NCBI GenBank assembly: GCA_025449115.1 | Contig: JAHLKC010000176.1 | Coordinates: forward strand, 1-64,000 | Direction: 5' to 3' | Source: Chytridium lagenaria | Lineage: Eukaryota; Chytridiomycota; Chytridiomycetes; Chytridiales; Chytridiaceae | Length of the DNA stretch: 64,000 bases | In this document: positions 1 through 12,805 of the stretch, piece by piece | Layout of the letters: each line of letters opens with the position of its first letter | How positions within the stretch are numbered: position 1 is the first letter of the stretch | Program-made: the position numbers and the translations under genes | Notes under the pieces: generated by a model | Told to the model about the DNA's origin: nothing | Database searches by the model: none | The model's input: only the letters and a program-made list of their open reading frames with translations

Positions 1-554
1 TTGAAGTATGGACTCAGTGCAGTAATATCATCAAGGCTAGAGTCCAAAGAACTTCCAAAATCCGAGGCAGAAGAGCTCCAGCTCGCGTCAAAAGGTGCAG
101 GCTCGATAAAGACCTCGCCAAGTGTGGAGCGTGCCATTTGGTCAGACAGGAGAACAATATCCGTCAAATCTTGCTTTGATGACGGCGTTTTTTCCGAATT
201 GAGCGGCGGGGACAGAGTGAACAGCAACTTGCCGTTCGACGTCAATGTGATGATCGGTCCGCTTGACAACTACCACACAGTTAGGATGAAAGAAATACAG
301 GTGTGCGTGGAAAGATTGTTCGTGGACAGGATAGTACTCCTATAGACAAAACGAGTGCCTTTATGTAAAATACGGAAAATGAGGTGGGATATAAGTTAGA
401 AAAAGATATACTTACAAACTCGGTCTCCATCACCGATTCTCGCAATCTCCGAGCACCCGCGCGCCTCCCTACGCTTCATCTCCTTAGCTGAGGCCCAAGT
501 AGCTCGCGTCTCGACGTTTCTGCGCGACTGACGGATGGTAGACCAGATGTTCAT
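1..554 (-). CDS. Unrecognised protein, 5' part only (runs off the window)
   Basis: On the minus strand an ATG at 554 opens MNIWSTIRQSRRNVETRATW, a first exon of about 45 codons. It ends at a GTAAGT donor near 415. The intron runs to about 340 and ends in TATAG. The second exon starts EYYPVHEQSFHAHLYFFHP and then continues in another frame from about 255 (GPIITLTSNGKLLFTLSPPL, later Ser/Asp-rich) to the window edge. The frame change inside exon 2 looks like a one-base error. The exon-2 text resembles a beta-propeller-type subunit of a large complex, but I cannot name a family. The gene is truncated at its 3' side by the window. Confidence 0.5.
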
Positions 555-1198
555 GATGCTCTAACTAATCTCTTTAAAATATGATAAATTGAAAAAAAGG
601 ACTTTTTCTTTGTTGCGCGCCAAAAGGGGTTGGGCTCCAACAAGAGCAAGTAAGAAAAGAGGAAACAGCGTCTCGAACATTCGGGATTGGCTAGCTTATT
701 ATCTTTGCGAATGATTCGGTTGGGCCGAATACGGGCATTCTGATAGCCACACTGCAAACTTACTTTAAACGCTCATTGTTTATTTCTCATTAATTTTCTC
801 ACACATGTTTCGTGTCTTCCACATGTTTCGCGTCTTACTTTCTCGCGTTTTTCAGTGGCATCGTATTTTTCTAAATTGTGATGTGCTTATTAATTGTCAT
901 AGAAGGCCATTTTGATTTATAGAGACATGACGTCAACCGTGAAAGTAAAACACGAGAGCAAGGCCACACACTGACACAAGCCCTAAAAGCAAAAAGAAGA
1001 CGGCGCATAAAGTAAAATCCCAAAACAAACAGAAATTATTCGAATCATGTAAGAAATAAACAAAACACGTAGATTGTCTACATAAATGACAAGGATATAA
1101 AAGCGAATTGAGAGACGATAAAAGAAAAAGTAACAAATACACGCGATAAAAACACAGCTATTGAGAACCTCAAAAAACGTTCAAAGAGTATCAAGTCT
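555..1198. other. Intergenic region, no gene seen
   Basis: This lies between the 3' end of the tricalbin gene and the 5' end of the partial gene; both are on the minus strand. It is AT-rich with only short chance ORFs. It holds an 18-bp direct repeat at 802-837, listed separately. Confidence 0.6.
802..837. repeat. Two-copy 18-bp direct repeat
   Basis: CACATGTTTCGTGTCTTC is followed at once by CACATGTTTCGCGTCTTA, with two differences. It sits about 250 bp upstream of the first ATG of the partial gene at the left edge. A duplicated regulatory site is possible but unproven. Confidence 0.8.
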
Positions 1199-4100
1199 TC
1201 AAGGTTTCTTCCCAAAGCTGAATAACCTCTTCCTCTCTTTCGGAATAGACGGTGCTCCTCCGTTTATAGATGCGCCATCATAAAGCGAAGATCGACTACT
1301 CGACGCGCTCATAGCTGGGCTCAACGGTCTACTCTCCTCCTCATCATCCGTGTGAATCGCCGGTACCTTTAATGCAACCGACGCCGTCGATGCCGATCTC
1401 GACACTCCCTCAGGCCGATACACTCCCGTAAGTCTAACCTCTCCCATCCCTCCGAGTCCCAACGGCATCCACACATCAAAGGACGTCTTTGACTGTTGAA
1501 GAAGCGTAGAAAGATCAAGATCGATTTCACCCATAGGTTTGCTTTCTGCAAACATATTCTTGTCTTTCATAATGATGCGGACAGTGTTGGGGGGGACGCG
1601 GATGGTGACGGATTCGTGAGCCCAGACGGGGTCGAGGGTTTTCTTTACCACGCGGGTCTTGTGGAGGACTTTTTCTTTGCCGTGAACGAGTTGGACGACT
1701 GAACAAGAAAGTTAACTCTTGCGTTGAATTGTGTAAAGCTTATAATATTTTCCAAAAGAGAAACTTACCCTTGATGTAAGGGTCCGAAGTTCCACCAAAC
1801 GTCTACGGGCTTTAGGTTTCTCGCAGCCTCGATGGTCAAGACGACAGTACCGTAGAGTTGCTGACGCTGGCGTTCCTCAAATCAAGGCTTTTGAAGCGAC
1901 TGATTTTGCAGACAAGGACCGTGCAAGCTCGATGGGACTCGAGGGACGGTCTACCGAGAAATAGTTATAACAATTAGCATGAGCCAGGTGAACCGACAAA
2001 AAAAAAAAAAAAACCAAACCAAACCAAACCAACACTCACCAGATGGCTCTGGTGACCCAGCTGCATCTCCAAGAGATCTAATAGGTGCATTCCTACCCTT
2101 CGCGATATCCTCTGCTGTCAGTCCACTCTGCTCCTGTTTCGGGATAGCCTTCCCGCCCAGATGCTCGACAGAGGACGTAATAGCCCCAACAGCCGAGCTT
2201 CCCAACCCCTTTGTAAACTTCGCCAATCTCCCATCCTCCTTCTTATCTCCAGCAGCCACATCGTCGTCAAACGCGGACTCATCCAACACCTGCGGCACAA
2301 ACAGAACTCTCAATCGGATAAATCCACCACGTGCGCCTTCGAGGGTAACAGCGCAACGTAAAGAGCATCGGGTGCGATCTTAGAAAGTTGGAGAGAGACG
2401 GTTCCAAGGTTGTGTGTTTGCCCATAGCGTTGTGATCGCGGACGGTAATGGGCGAGGGTAGAGCGGAGACGAGAACGGATGTTGGCCCGTGACAGTTTCG
2501 TTGAAAGTGGGGCTGACTTGCTTTTGTGGACCTTGGTTTTGTGGATGGGTTTGTCGTTGAGGGCAATAATGCAGTAAAGGGTCGGAGGTGCCGCTGAGTC
2601 GACGGCTTCGAGGTGAACGCATCGACAATGTCAGCATAGAGGACACCCATACCTGTTTTGGTTCAAGATTAATATAATACACTAATTAAATAAAACAGTT
2701 ATAGCAAGAAATTATACTCACTCTTTGAGCTATCCTCATCAGCCTCCATCTGTATAGGCGCATAACCCACAGACACTCTCAACTCCCCAACATTTCCCTC
2801 CCACCCATTAGGATGCAACGGCACCCACACATTCCTCCGTCCAGCAACCTCCAAAATATCCGCCGTCCAAACCGCCACGATCGGATCATTGCTCTGTCTC
2901 TTCAAATCATCACCAGCAGTACGAACCAGAACTTTAGCCCTGCTGTTTTGCAACGTTTTTGAAAAAGACGTCAAAGGCGGCATCCCAGATCGGATCCCTT
3001 CATCCGACGTTGAACTCGCGTTTGGCCGGAAACTTCGTCGTCAACCAGGAGTTCGGCATAGTAGTTTTGCGGGGTTTTCGAGACCACGGAGTTCGTGGAC
3101 GCGAAGACGGACGATACCAGCGCTACGAGGACAACGTTAGCACAAGCAATAAATCTTTTCTTAAAAACAAAATACTCACGGTAACTCTTGAGCACTTCTA
3201 CAGGCGGCTCGTAGTTAAGCAACAACTTATGTGTAGCATCCGTCGCCGGTCCCTTCAGCAACTCGGAAAGGCTCACCATCCCCTTCAAGCCTTCTCCGTC
3301 TTTGTCTCGGGAGCCTCAACAACCACAGGCGTCTCACCCTCCCTCGAAATTCTCTCCCTCTCAGCATCTTCAGCTTCGTCATGGAGCTTGCTAAGAGCCT
3401 TCAACTCCTCTTCCGTCTTGGGTCGCACGTAGTGTTCGCCAACAACTTCGAGCATCTCAATTTCAAGGTGAAGGTGACCCTTTTGACCAGCCTTAGCGCC
3501 AGCTCCGATGCCGACCATATTAAGTGCGGTGGTGGAGGCTGGTGAGAAGGGGTGGGCCAGCGAGGGTTTTAGAACCTTGCGGGTCTTTTACTGGTGCTGT
3601 CCTCCGTCTCGTCCTGGTTGCGAACGATGTAGATGGGAGCCCACCTTGTACAATCCCAACATGTCAGCAGGCTGAGGTATCAAATACGAATATATACTTA
3701 CACATCCATAATATTTCCCTTCTTGACGACTCTCAACCCATCTGTCTTCTGCTTCAACAAATAAGCCTGCCTCTTCAAATCCACCTCCTCCTTCTCATCA
3801 TGCATATCCTCTCATCTCCTCCTCCTCACCTTCCTCGCAATCCTTTTCTCACGGTCCGCAACATCCTCAGCGACATGATCCCAAGACGCGGGGTTAGCAA
3901 TTCCTCGAGAAGGAATTCAACTCTTCCAAGTCCAAGATCCTTCTTGACCTTGTTGTAGTCCCAAAGTTCAATGCGGATAGGCTCGTTCCGGGAGTAGCAG
4001 ACAGCATGGAAAACTTCATTCCAGGTGGGGTCGAGGGTATTTTCCTTGACATGGGTTGCTCCGATAGGACGGCGGGAGAGATGAAGTTTGGCGTAAGGAT

Positions 4101-7100
4101 CGGATTTGCCTTCAAAATCAAGACAATCGAAGACATCAATACACCAGAAGTCTAATGATAACCAAAATAGTAGGAACACGTACGAAAGCTTCCACATTTG
4201 CAACTCCCTTGGCTTCGATAAGGTTAATCCTAATCATTCCAATAGGCTCCTTTCTAACGACATCCGCATTTTTGTGGCAGTTCTCAAGATCCAATGGCTG
4301 CCATTTGCAAGTGACGCGCAACTTTCCAGTGGCAGCAGAGAGCTTGTACCAGTCAGACTCGTTTCCAGGAGGTTTCTACAGCCAATAAGTATTTAACTAC
4401 AACCACAAAAATGTTTAAAATTACCTTCTGAATCAAGTCCTTCACAGGCACAGTGACAGTTCCCAAGTACCTCCCCTCATCCTTAACGGCAAAGTTCAGT
4501 CTGCAGCATTCGAGTCCGCCACATAATACACGAAAGTGTGGTCCCACACTGGATTATTCGTCTTCTTGGCAGCCGGGGTGGATCCCAACACATTACTGGG
4601 CGAAACAGGCGGTCTCGCCAATCCATTGATGCAAGACTACATGTAGGGTTCGCGGACTTACTGCAAGGAAGTTCTTTGGCTTGATGGATGGTGATGGTGA
4701 GCACACCCGTAGTTAGTTTGGCTTCAGCCTCGGCACGAGCTTTCGCGGCTTCCTCGCGAATCTTCGTGGCCTCCGCTTGAGCTGCCTCACGAGCTTTAAC
4801 GGCAGCGGGTCTTCGTCGACGGTCGAGGCGGTAGGGGTGGGAGCTTCGATGGTCTCGGTCGTCTTGGGTAATGGGTAGTAACTGAGATCTACGCGAACTT
4901 CTCCACGGGGTTTGCCACCTTCCTCATGCATGACGTGTTTCCACACATCCGAGTCTTCAGGGAAGGGAGTGCCCCATTCGGTGAGGAGACGGTTACGATC
5001 GACCTTGGAAAGGGGTTTATCGCCAGAAACTTTGCCGCGGATGTCCATGGGATCGCCAGAGTTGGTGATGCTAACGGCAGACGCCTTGTTCTTGAGACGT
5101 GAAGAATCAGATTCAAGGAGACGGATCCATTGGGCGAGTGGGAGGGACTCAGTGAAACCCATGGATTTATCATTAAGAGCTTCGTTTTGTCCATAATCTG
5201 GATCTTGAGCATGTCGGGACGGCGAGCGTTTGGAGGAAGGTCAGGGGAATCTCCAGGTGGGACTTCATCACCGCAATGTAGTAAGTCTCGCCCCAGTAAG
5301 GAGATAGCCTTATAAACTAGTCAACACTAAAAAAGATACTAAAGTAGAAACCAAGAAAAACTCCATTTCACTTACGATTGTGAAATATCACTTGTCCTTG
5401 CTACTTCCTTATCTCCGATGACAATCTTTGCATACGGGTCCGATACACCGCCAAGCTCAACGTTCTTGAGATCCTTAGCCTCGAAGATGGTGATTTTAAG
5501 GACACCAACAGGAACATCTGTCGTGTTGTAAATGTCAAATTACTCAAACTAAAATTTCCAAACCAAAAAAGCAATATCGCCAACGCAAAAAAAAAAACAA
5601 CATACCAGAGCTAGTACCCTCAAAGAAGGCTTCCATATCGAAAATGTTCTTGTTAGGCTCAACGTAACCAGCGAGCGACGAGTTGATGATACCAGCAACC
5701 AATCCGGAAAGTCCGGACTAAAAGCAGCAAGTTAGAAAAATAAGAAACGGCATAAGAAATTTCCCAAAACTTACGTCCATAAGATCGATACCCTTCAAAG
5801 GCCGCAACTTGAAGTTAACAACCGGGGGTTCAAGGAAACTGTACTCAATGAGCTTGATGTGAGGGTGCTTGGTCATGTACTTGATGCCAACACGAAGCTA
5901 AGGGAGCGGTGAGCATGAAAAAATTGCTGAAAGAGAAAGGATAGTATACTCACCTTCCCACTAAATTCAATATTTGCAATCAAAATTGGGATCATGTTGT
6001 ACTTGACTTCGATCCTGGAGCTTCTAATCTCCCCAAGCTCCTTCTCTCTCTTTGAAAATCATCCTCATCGACAGGCGTAAAGTTCAAGTCCCAATCCATC
6101 AAATGCACATCATCGCTCGTCTTTGCGATCGTCCTGATTGTCTCGATACGCGGCGCTGCAGATCCAAGCGTGAACACTGGCATGCTCATAGATGATCCGA
6201 GCGACGGTTCTAAAGACGCCTTGAGCGATGCAGAGAGACCAGGTTCCATCTGTGTCCACAACCTCTGCACAAACTTATTGAGCCACTCGACAGTCTCTGA
6301 TTCATTCTCGAGCCTCCTGATCGCCCAAGTTCCTAGTTGTCTCAACGGCAACGTGACGACGGATCGCGGAAAGATTCGTGCAAACGCATTACCGACAAAT
6401 ACCATAAGAAGAAGTGCCCAAGCAATGCTGAATCCAAAACGGTCCAAGAATGTATGCCCAAAACAAACCAAAGGAGATGTAAAGGGAGCTGGTAAGGGAT
6501 TCCCAGTACATAAGACCCTCGATCATCGGGCGGTAGGTCTGGACAGTGTTGCGGACGGCGTCAGAAGCGCCTACGATTGAGGTGATGGGGGTGTGGAGGT
6601 AGGTGGGGATTTGGTCGTCAGAGTCGAAGATGGTGCCGGTAATCGGGTCATGGCTTGAGCGACTGCAGTAGTTTTCTTTTGCCGCCTTTGCTGATCATGG
6701 TTTGGGCGGCGATGACTGCTTTGCCTGCTGACTTCATTTTGCTGGCACCAGCAGCTGGCAAAACACGAAACCAATAGAGTAGAGTGAGACATTTGCAAGT
6801 TCAGGAGACAATACGTGACGTGTATCTGTGCGCATCCGCGAAGATGGCTCAAGTTTAGATCACGACGATAAAATGTGAGAAGTTTGAGGACATACCCGCT
6901 GACCCCACGCTGACATGCTGGTCACCTTGTGAAGCTTGGCTTGAATTTCAAAGTCGTCGGAGTCACGTCCTCATCAAAAGCCGGTGAAGAATCTAAAGAG
7001 AATCCATCCAGTTTCAACGATCCTGACGTTTGAGACGAGGACGCCCCAGCGCCATTCACTAGTGGCTTAGCATTGCCATTGGAGAAAGCGTTGACGGCAG

Positions 7101-7256
7101 CAATAAGGCAGGTGGTGGAGCGACAACCGATCCAGGTGATTCTTTTGCTGGGTGTGTAAAAGTCTCGACGGCGTCGTCAAAGACGTCGTTGTCGACGCTT
7201 ACGTCCTCCTTTAAGGGCATGGCTGGCGTGGGGCGTGGTGTGGAATCACCAATCAT
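1199..7256 (-). CDS. Tricalbin / extended-synaptotagmin-like ER-plasma membrane tether (SMP plus several C2 domains)
   Basis: Tricalbins anchor in the ER and bind plasma-membrane lipids through C2 domains; the SMP domain transfers lipids. The start at 7256 (MIGDSTPRPTP) opens a disordered leader. A hydrophobic hairpin lies near 6400-6540. The SMP domain follows, with WLNKFVQRLWTQMEPGLS near 6290 and its typical end LRPLKGIDLMD near 5800. At least four C2-like segments come next: GVSDPYAKIVIGDKEV near 5430, TTGVLTITIHQAKELP near 4690, GKSDPYAKLHLSRRPIG near 4090, and the last with TLDPVWAHESVTIRV near 1630. A charged helix (AQAEATKIREEAAKARAEAE) precedes the second C2. The C-terminus is Ser-rich and ends FSFGKKP at 1199. 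There are roughly ten or more short introns. The frame changes several times (for example near 6460, 4800, 4560 and 2500) without loss of domain text, so I read the gene as intact in the organism. The family is secure; exon edges are approximate. Confidence 0.87.
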
Positions 7257-7776
7257 TTTGATGAATGGAATGTGATCCTGGTAAGGGACTGAGGACTGTG
7301 CTTACACGCAGTGAAGTATCCTTGCTGTGACGGTGGGGATGTGAAGTTAAGTCCTTTGAGCCCGTCACCAACTTCGGTGTGTGAATGATTGCACTGATGC
7401 TTGAAAAACAGAAGTACAGGGAACCAGTGGATAAGCAAATATTTCTTTTCGCACAAAAAAAAAAAAAAAGACACCAAGAAAGGAAGGTATGCAAAGGGCA
7501 GAGGGTGATAGAGGGCATTAGTGTTATTGTAAAGAGACGCCATCAGATCGTGTCGCATTGCACTCTCACTCATTAGCAGCAACCATGCAAATCAATGACT
7601 CTTACATTCCGTCTATACGAAACCTATTTCATAATGCGCTTTCACTAAATTACGCAAATAAAACACTTCCCGTCACAGAAGAAAAAAACACAAAAAAAAC
7701 CCACGAAAACCCATATTTCGTAACTAAGAGAATTTATTCTCTAAATTAAAAGTAGGGAAAAAAAATCCACAAAATC
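7257..7776. other. Intergenic region, no gene seen
   Basis: This lies between the OST1 stop and the tricalbin start. It contains a poly-A tract near 7457 and AT-rich sequence. I see no conserved coding frame. Confidence 0.6.
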
Positions 7777-10231
7777 TCAATACTTTCCCTTTTTCAAAGC
7801 CTCCAACAACCCCTCCACGCGTCCATCAATCCACTCACACAACCCCTCCAAATCCGCCACAACGTCCTGAACCCCCTTTTTCCTCTTCTCATCAACCCCA
7901 TTCGCAGCCTCCTCCAAAAACACAATCACGGCCTCATGCAACATCTTTGCTTTCTCCACCTTGCTCTTCAACTCCTTGATGAGCATCTCCACCAGCGTCG
8001 TGTACGTCGCGACGTCAAGAATTTCGGTTCGCTTCTTTGAGCTCTCGATCGCTTCGATTTGGTCTTGAATAGAGAAGAGGATGGCTTTCGCTTCTGTCTT
8101 GAATACACTGAATTTCTTAGATGCCTTAGCCGCGTCAAACGCGTTGGTGAGCGTTGCAAATGCGGCGTCAACCTTCTGTGAGGAGGCGATGATAGAGATG
8201 GCCTCACGTTGGAGCTTTTCCTTCTTCACATCGTCTTTGGTCTAGAAAAGAATATTATGGAAGAGTCAGAACATGTTAAAAGAATGACACAACAAAAGGT
8301 TTACCTTGACGATGGCCAAGTCGACACGTGCAATCACCATGCCTAACAAAAGGAATCCAAAGACCACGGAGGAAACAATAACTGGTTTCCTTAAAAGGAG
8401 GTACGAGGGGAAATCATATGAAATCTAACAGAAACATTAGCGTCCCAAAATTCGTGAAAAAAAAGACTCATAATAAAGTGCGAAAAATAAAAGGGTTTAC
8501 GGACCGTCACAGAACAGCGAACTCATCCGCCACATTCTTCTTCACAATGTTGACACGCGGACGGCCGAGGGTATCCAGGTTGGTGTAGTAAGTGTCAACA
8601 AACTGATCGTCCGCCGTAAAGGGGAAGAGAGAAACCTTCACATTGCTGTGTTATGGAAGTTACAGAATATTTTTGTGAATAATTTCAAAAAACGCAACGC
8701 AGGCGAAAGTATAACCAAATAAAACAAAAAAAGAAACACTCACGTGGCTCCATCTGGAAGAGCGACGCTAAGCGTCGCAGTCTCAATGCTGACATTTTTG
8801 ATTGATCCAATAAACGGCACGGAAAAGGTGGAAACGTCCGTGCGGAGCCTCGACCTTGAGGAAATCGCGCAACGGAACATCAAAAGTGTGGTGCCACGCG
8901 TACTTCCACCCTCCGTAGAGCGGGTTAACGAGTCGGATGTGGAGCAGAGAATTCTGCTTTCCTTTTCTAAGGTTTGACGTTGACACGTTGCCGATGTCAT
9001 CGCGGTAGTAGACGTTCGAAATGTTGCCTGGGAGGTGAATCCTAACTTCCTTGACAACGTTGGTCTGCTGGTGCCTATGAGCAGTGAATTGGTAGTCGAC
9101 ACGCGAAAATGCACTTCCTCTCAAGCTTTTCATTAAATTAAATTTAGAGTTAGCGTCTTGAATAATAAATATAGGCAAGAGCGAAGTAAGGTCAACAAGA
9201 CTTAAAATAACAGTGACGACGACTTACACAGCGCCGCGGTGATGAAGGTCGTAGCTCTCCATGACGGCCATATGTCACCCAGATGACTGATTTCAACGTC
9301 CTTCCTGTATGTCTTTGCGACCAAAAGTCCCTTGTTGTCCTCGTAATGTACGTTTAAAGGGCTGAATGCCTTTGCTCCAACGTCCTGGTAAGGTCCGAAT
9401 GTCACAACGTTGAGGAACGAGAATGAGGCTTAGGTGCAACAATGTCGTTTGACCAAGATTGATGAAGGAAGCCTAAGAGGAAACGCGTGTAAGTGCGACC
9501 CATATAGAATAACAAATAAAAACGGTAAAGATTGTGGATGAATAGAATATACTAACTTAACTGGTAGTCTTCTGTTTCTCGGTAGGGTATGGGGAGCTGA
9601 CGTAGGCATTGGTGTTGAATTCGAGGCGTTGGGGATCGGTCTGATCGATGACCTTGGGAAATGGCTTAACGGCCTGGGTATAAACAATTGTGATGTCCAG
9701 CGAAGACTTTTCACCCTTTTCAAGCGGTGTAGTCACTTAACGCTGTACACCTTGACCTCCCTGTAATAATGTAAAAAGTAAAAAGAAATGAGTATGGGAT
9801 CAACGGCACAAAAACAATGCATCCCGTTGAATAACACTGTCTGCTTTGATGGCACCTCTGCATGATCCAATTTACACCCGTAGCAACCTTCCTGTCCCTC
9901 CTCTCCAGAATATCAATGTAAGAGATGTTTGCAGCAAGAGTCGTCGGAATGGAAAACTCGTAAGACTCCAACTTTGCGTCAGCGTCAAGAAGAGGATGCT
10001 GATCTTCTCTCGGACAATGCCAGTGGCCGTAAGGTCTATGCTCCTGACAGCATAGTGTTCTTAACTGCTGCGAGGGATGCGCGACGACCAGGGATAGAAG
10101 TAGCAGCAGTGCCGCGATGGTCTCATCATCGCAATATGTTTCTTGAAGAAAATGCTGGACGGAAATTTTGCAACACTAGTAAGCACTATAAGCTACGACG
10201 ACAGACTCACGATTGAATGAGAGGAGCTCAT
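7777..10231 (-). CDS. OST1: Ribophorin I, oligosaccharyltransferase subunit OST1
   Basis: Ribophorin I is a type I ER membrane subunit of the N-glycosylating oligosaccharyltransferase. The first exon encodes MSSSHSI (start 10231). After a short intron, a hydrophobic AALLLLLSLVVAHPSQQ gives a signal peptide. The lumenal part has SIDLTATGIVREKISILFLD, FGPYQDVGAKAFSPLNVHYE, the family hallmark NVYYRDDIGNVSTSNL, and VNPLYGGWKYAW. A hydrophobic span lies near 8330-8400. The cytosolic tail is an alpha-helical stretch (TEILDVATYTTLVEMLIKEL) ending EALKKGKY. One-base frame changes occur near 10050 and in the lumenal exons. The gene is divergent from the PPR gene across about 290 bp. Confidence 0.93.
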
Positions 10232-10520
10232 CTTGAATCCTTACTCTCTCCTCCCTTGAGACAACCAAGTTTTGACGGTACAGTAGTCGAGAATGAACAC
10301 GGGCCGCTCTTATCGTCTTTACTTTTCAATAAGTTGGTCTTCACGGGCCACCTTCTACCGTTACACCGCTTCCCTGTTGAGATCTAAAAATTGAGAGCTG
10401 CAAATGAGCATCCCATGCACTTGATCTCACTCACCAGAGTCCTCAAGCCAGGGGCTTTGGAGTGCAGTGCTTTAAAAATAACTGCATTTCTTCAATAAGA
10501 TCATTCGCGGATGCTCTAAA

Positions 10521-12321
10521 TTGCTTGCAGAATCGTCTGACGAGCCAAAAAGAGCTGGACCAAGGTTGCATCCGCGAGCCAGGAACGAAAAAGAGCAGAA
10601 AGGCGTGGGAAGCCAGAATGCTTCTCAACCCCACAAAGGTAGATTGGTCAAGGTATCCAAGCAGTCTCAGAAGCCAAGGACAGTGATGGACCCGTTGAAC
10701 GACTCCAGTTCCGTGAGGCTATCCGAGGGAAATCGATGAGCGCTTACGACATCCTAACCACGATCCCTGTCGAAATCGTCAAGTCGTTCACTTTCACGGA
10801 CTTTGTTGGGATGTTTAAGCTTTTAAAGAGGACCGAGAATGACAAGACGCCTAGCCGCATGCGGAAGGTCATGGCAATCATGGATGAGGCTGGAATGCCC
10901 CTCAGCACAACTTTATATTCTTACCTTGCTGCCGCGTATGCGGATGCAGGTGATATTGAGGGGGTCCATGCAGTCGTTAAGGAAGTGGAGGATAAGAAGC
11001 TTCCACCTATTGTTAACATGGATACATATCTTGGTCGAGCCTATGGCTCTTTGGGCAAAATCGAAGAGGCGCGCCGCTATGCACTGTTAATTGCTGAAAG
11101 CAGAACCAAAGAGACTTCCGCAAGTCATATCTCTGGCATTGTCGACTCCATCCTCCGATACGCCAATAACAGCGCCTCCGATGAAGCTTTGCAAGGAGCT
11201 CTTGCTCTTTCACAGGAAACGGATGTGCTTTTAAACGAACGAGCATACAATCACATCATCATGTTCTACATAGCCCGCAAGGATGTGACAACATGATGGC
11301 TAATCTTCGCGCAAAGCATGCGTTAGGTTACCCGTCGGATATGTTTGTTTACACCAAAGCTATGCATCTTTTGCTGAACGAGAAGAGGGACGCTGAAGGT
11401 GTCATTACACTATATGCTGAAGTCAGGGCACGGAAACTCACACCCAGCTCTTCTGTTATCTCAGTAGTTTTTGAGGCAGCTATCCTGCTGAAAGATCCTG
11501 AGACTGCTTTGAAAGTAATGCATGAAGCTAGAACAGCTAAATGGTATTTGGCTGAGGATGTCGGCTACTGTTCTTTCTTTGCAAGGGCTATGATGACTAA
11601 ACCAGAGTTGTTCAATGACTTACCCGGCTTTTATCAGAAAGCCTTGCCAGGCGAGCATCCGAACCTGATGGTCCTTACGGATCTTATTAAGGGTTTACGA
11701 AGACTGACAGTTTCGGACCCCAATGGCAAATGTAAACCCTATTACACTGATGAAGCTAATTCGTTGCAGATATTCGCAAAGTATGCCAAGTGTACCAAAC
11801 ATTCACTGGACATCCGGATTACAAGAATGAAGCTGTCAATCTTACGATAAGAGCGCTGCTTGAGCGCAAGCAATTCGACGCCGCTTACGACCTCTTCAAT
11901 ACTGACGCTCTTTTAAAGAATGACCCTTTTGCTAATAACGCCTTTGTCGGATACTTGTCCGGTTCCGGCAAGTATAAGGAAATGTGGGAATGGATTGAAG
12001 GAATGAAATCTATTTTCAGCAGAATAGACGCGTCAACATGGGGAGTGGCGTTTGCTGGGACGTGGAAGGAGGGTGAAAAGTTTGGTGAGGAGGCCAATAA
12101 GGTGCTGGCGAAGTTTCGCGAATGCTTCTTTGACTCGACTCTCGAGGTTGGTGTCAGGAGAGCTGCAGGGATGATGAAGAAATATGGATCGCTTGCAAAG
12201 GCTTTTGCGAAGAAGGGAGATGGGGATATTAAGAAGGGGATGAAAGTTATTTGCAGAGACAGCACCTGATTTCAAGCAGGCTGCCTCGACCTCTAAAGGT
12301 GCTTCTGCTGAAAGTGCTTAA
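10521..12321 (+). CDS. Pentatricopeptide-repeat-like protein, probably mitochondrial
   Basis: The protein is built of helical-pair units, for example KVMAIMDEAGMPLSTTLYSY, AAAYADAGDIEGVHAVVKEV and AVNLTIRALLERKQFDAAYD. This is the pattern of PPR proteins, which bind organellar RNA. The frame changes near 10670 and 11286. Near 11732-11769 the text can be joined either by a 38-nt GT...AG intron or by a one-base slip; I cannot decide between them. The last codons ETAPDFKQAASTSKGASAES end at TAA 12321 and need another frame change near 12250. The true start is unclear: 10521 is where a Lys/Arg-rich leader begins, right after a possible AG acceptor, so a 5' exon may lie nearer 10430. RNA target unknown. 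Confidence 0.68.
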
Positions 12322-12805
12322 TTGATGCTGATGATGTTAATTATTAATTCGAAAATACATCATGCTCACGGTTTGACACAACCAATCTTAGCGACAAGAT
12401 ATGCGATGCACATCCGATTTTAAAACGTACGAGATGTGAGAGCGTTAAAGCAATTTGTGTAGATAGGTATGTAATAACTAACATATGAAACGGTTACATG
12501 TGGATTTCCATTTACTTTCCTATTTGTGTCGATGTTCAAACCACCACGGTAAATACATAAAAGTCAAACAAGATCTATGCGAAATTGATAACAGTAAAAA
12601 AAATAGGGATGCAGATGTGAAAACAATATTTGTGGGAAAGGGAATGAAAGAGATGCGATATATGGGGTAAAGGCAAAAAAAAAAAAAGGGGGGGGTTGGA
12701 AATTAATGAGATGGTTTGGCTATACTTTTAACCATGGAAAACAACGTCAAGGAGATAGAAGAAATTGCGTAAAAACAGGACTTAAGATAGGAAATGCTCG
12801 CAAAT
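12322..12805. other. Convergent 3' intergenic region, no gene seen
   Basis: This is the shared 3' side of the PPR gene (plus) and the TVP38 gene (minus). It carries an A11-G7 run near 12677 and no conserved frame. Confidence 0.6.

Noticed and set aside
1..345. Open plus-strand frame at the left edge
   Set aside because: It is the mirror of a minus-strand exon that has better protein text and splice sites.
1199..7256. Tricalbin and other broken genes as pseudogenes
   Set aside because: Domain text is preserved on both sides of every break, and essential genes show the same pattern, which fits sequencing error better.
11732..11769. A 38-nt intron in the PPR gene as an unusually small intron
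   Set aside because: A single-base slip gives an equally good protein, so the intron cannot be claimed.
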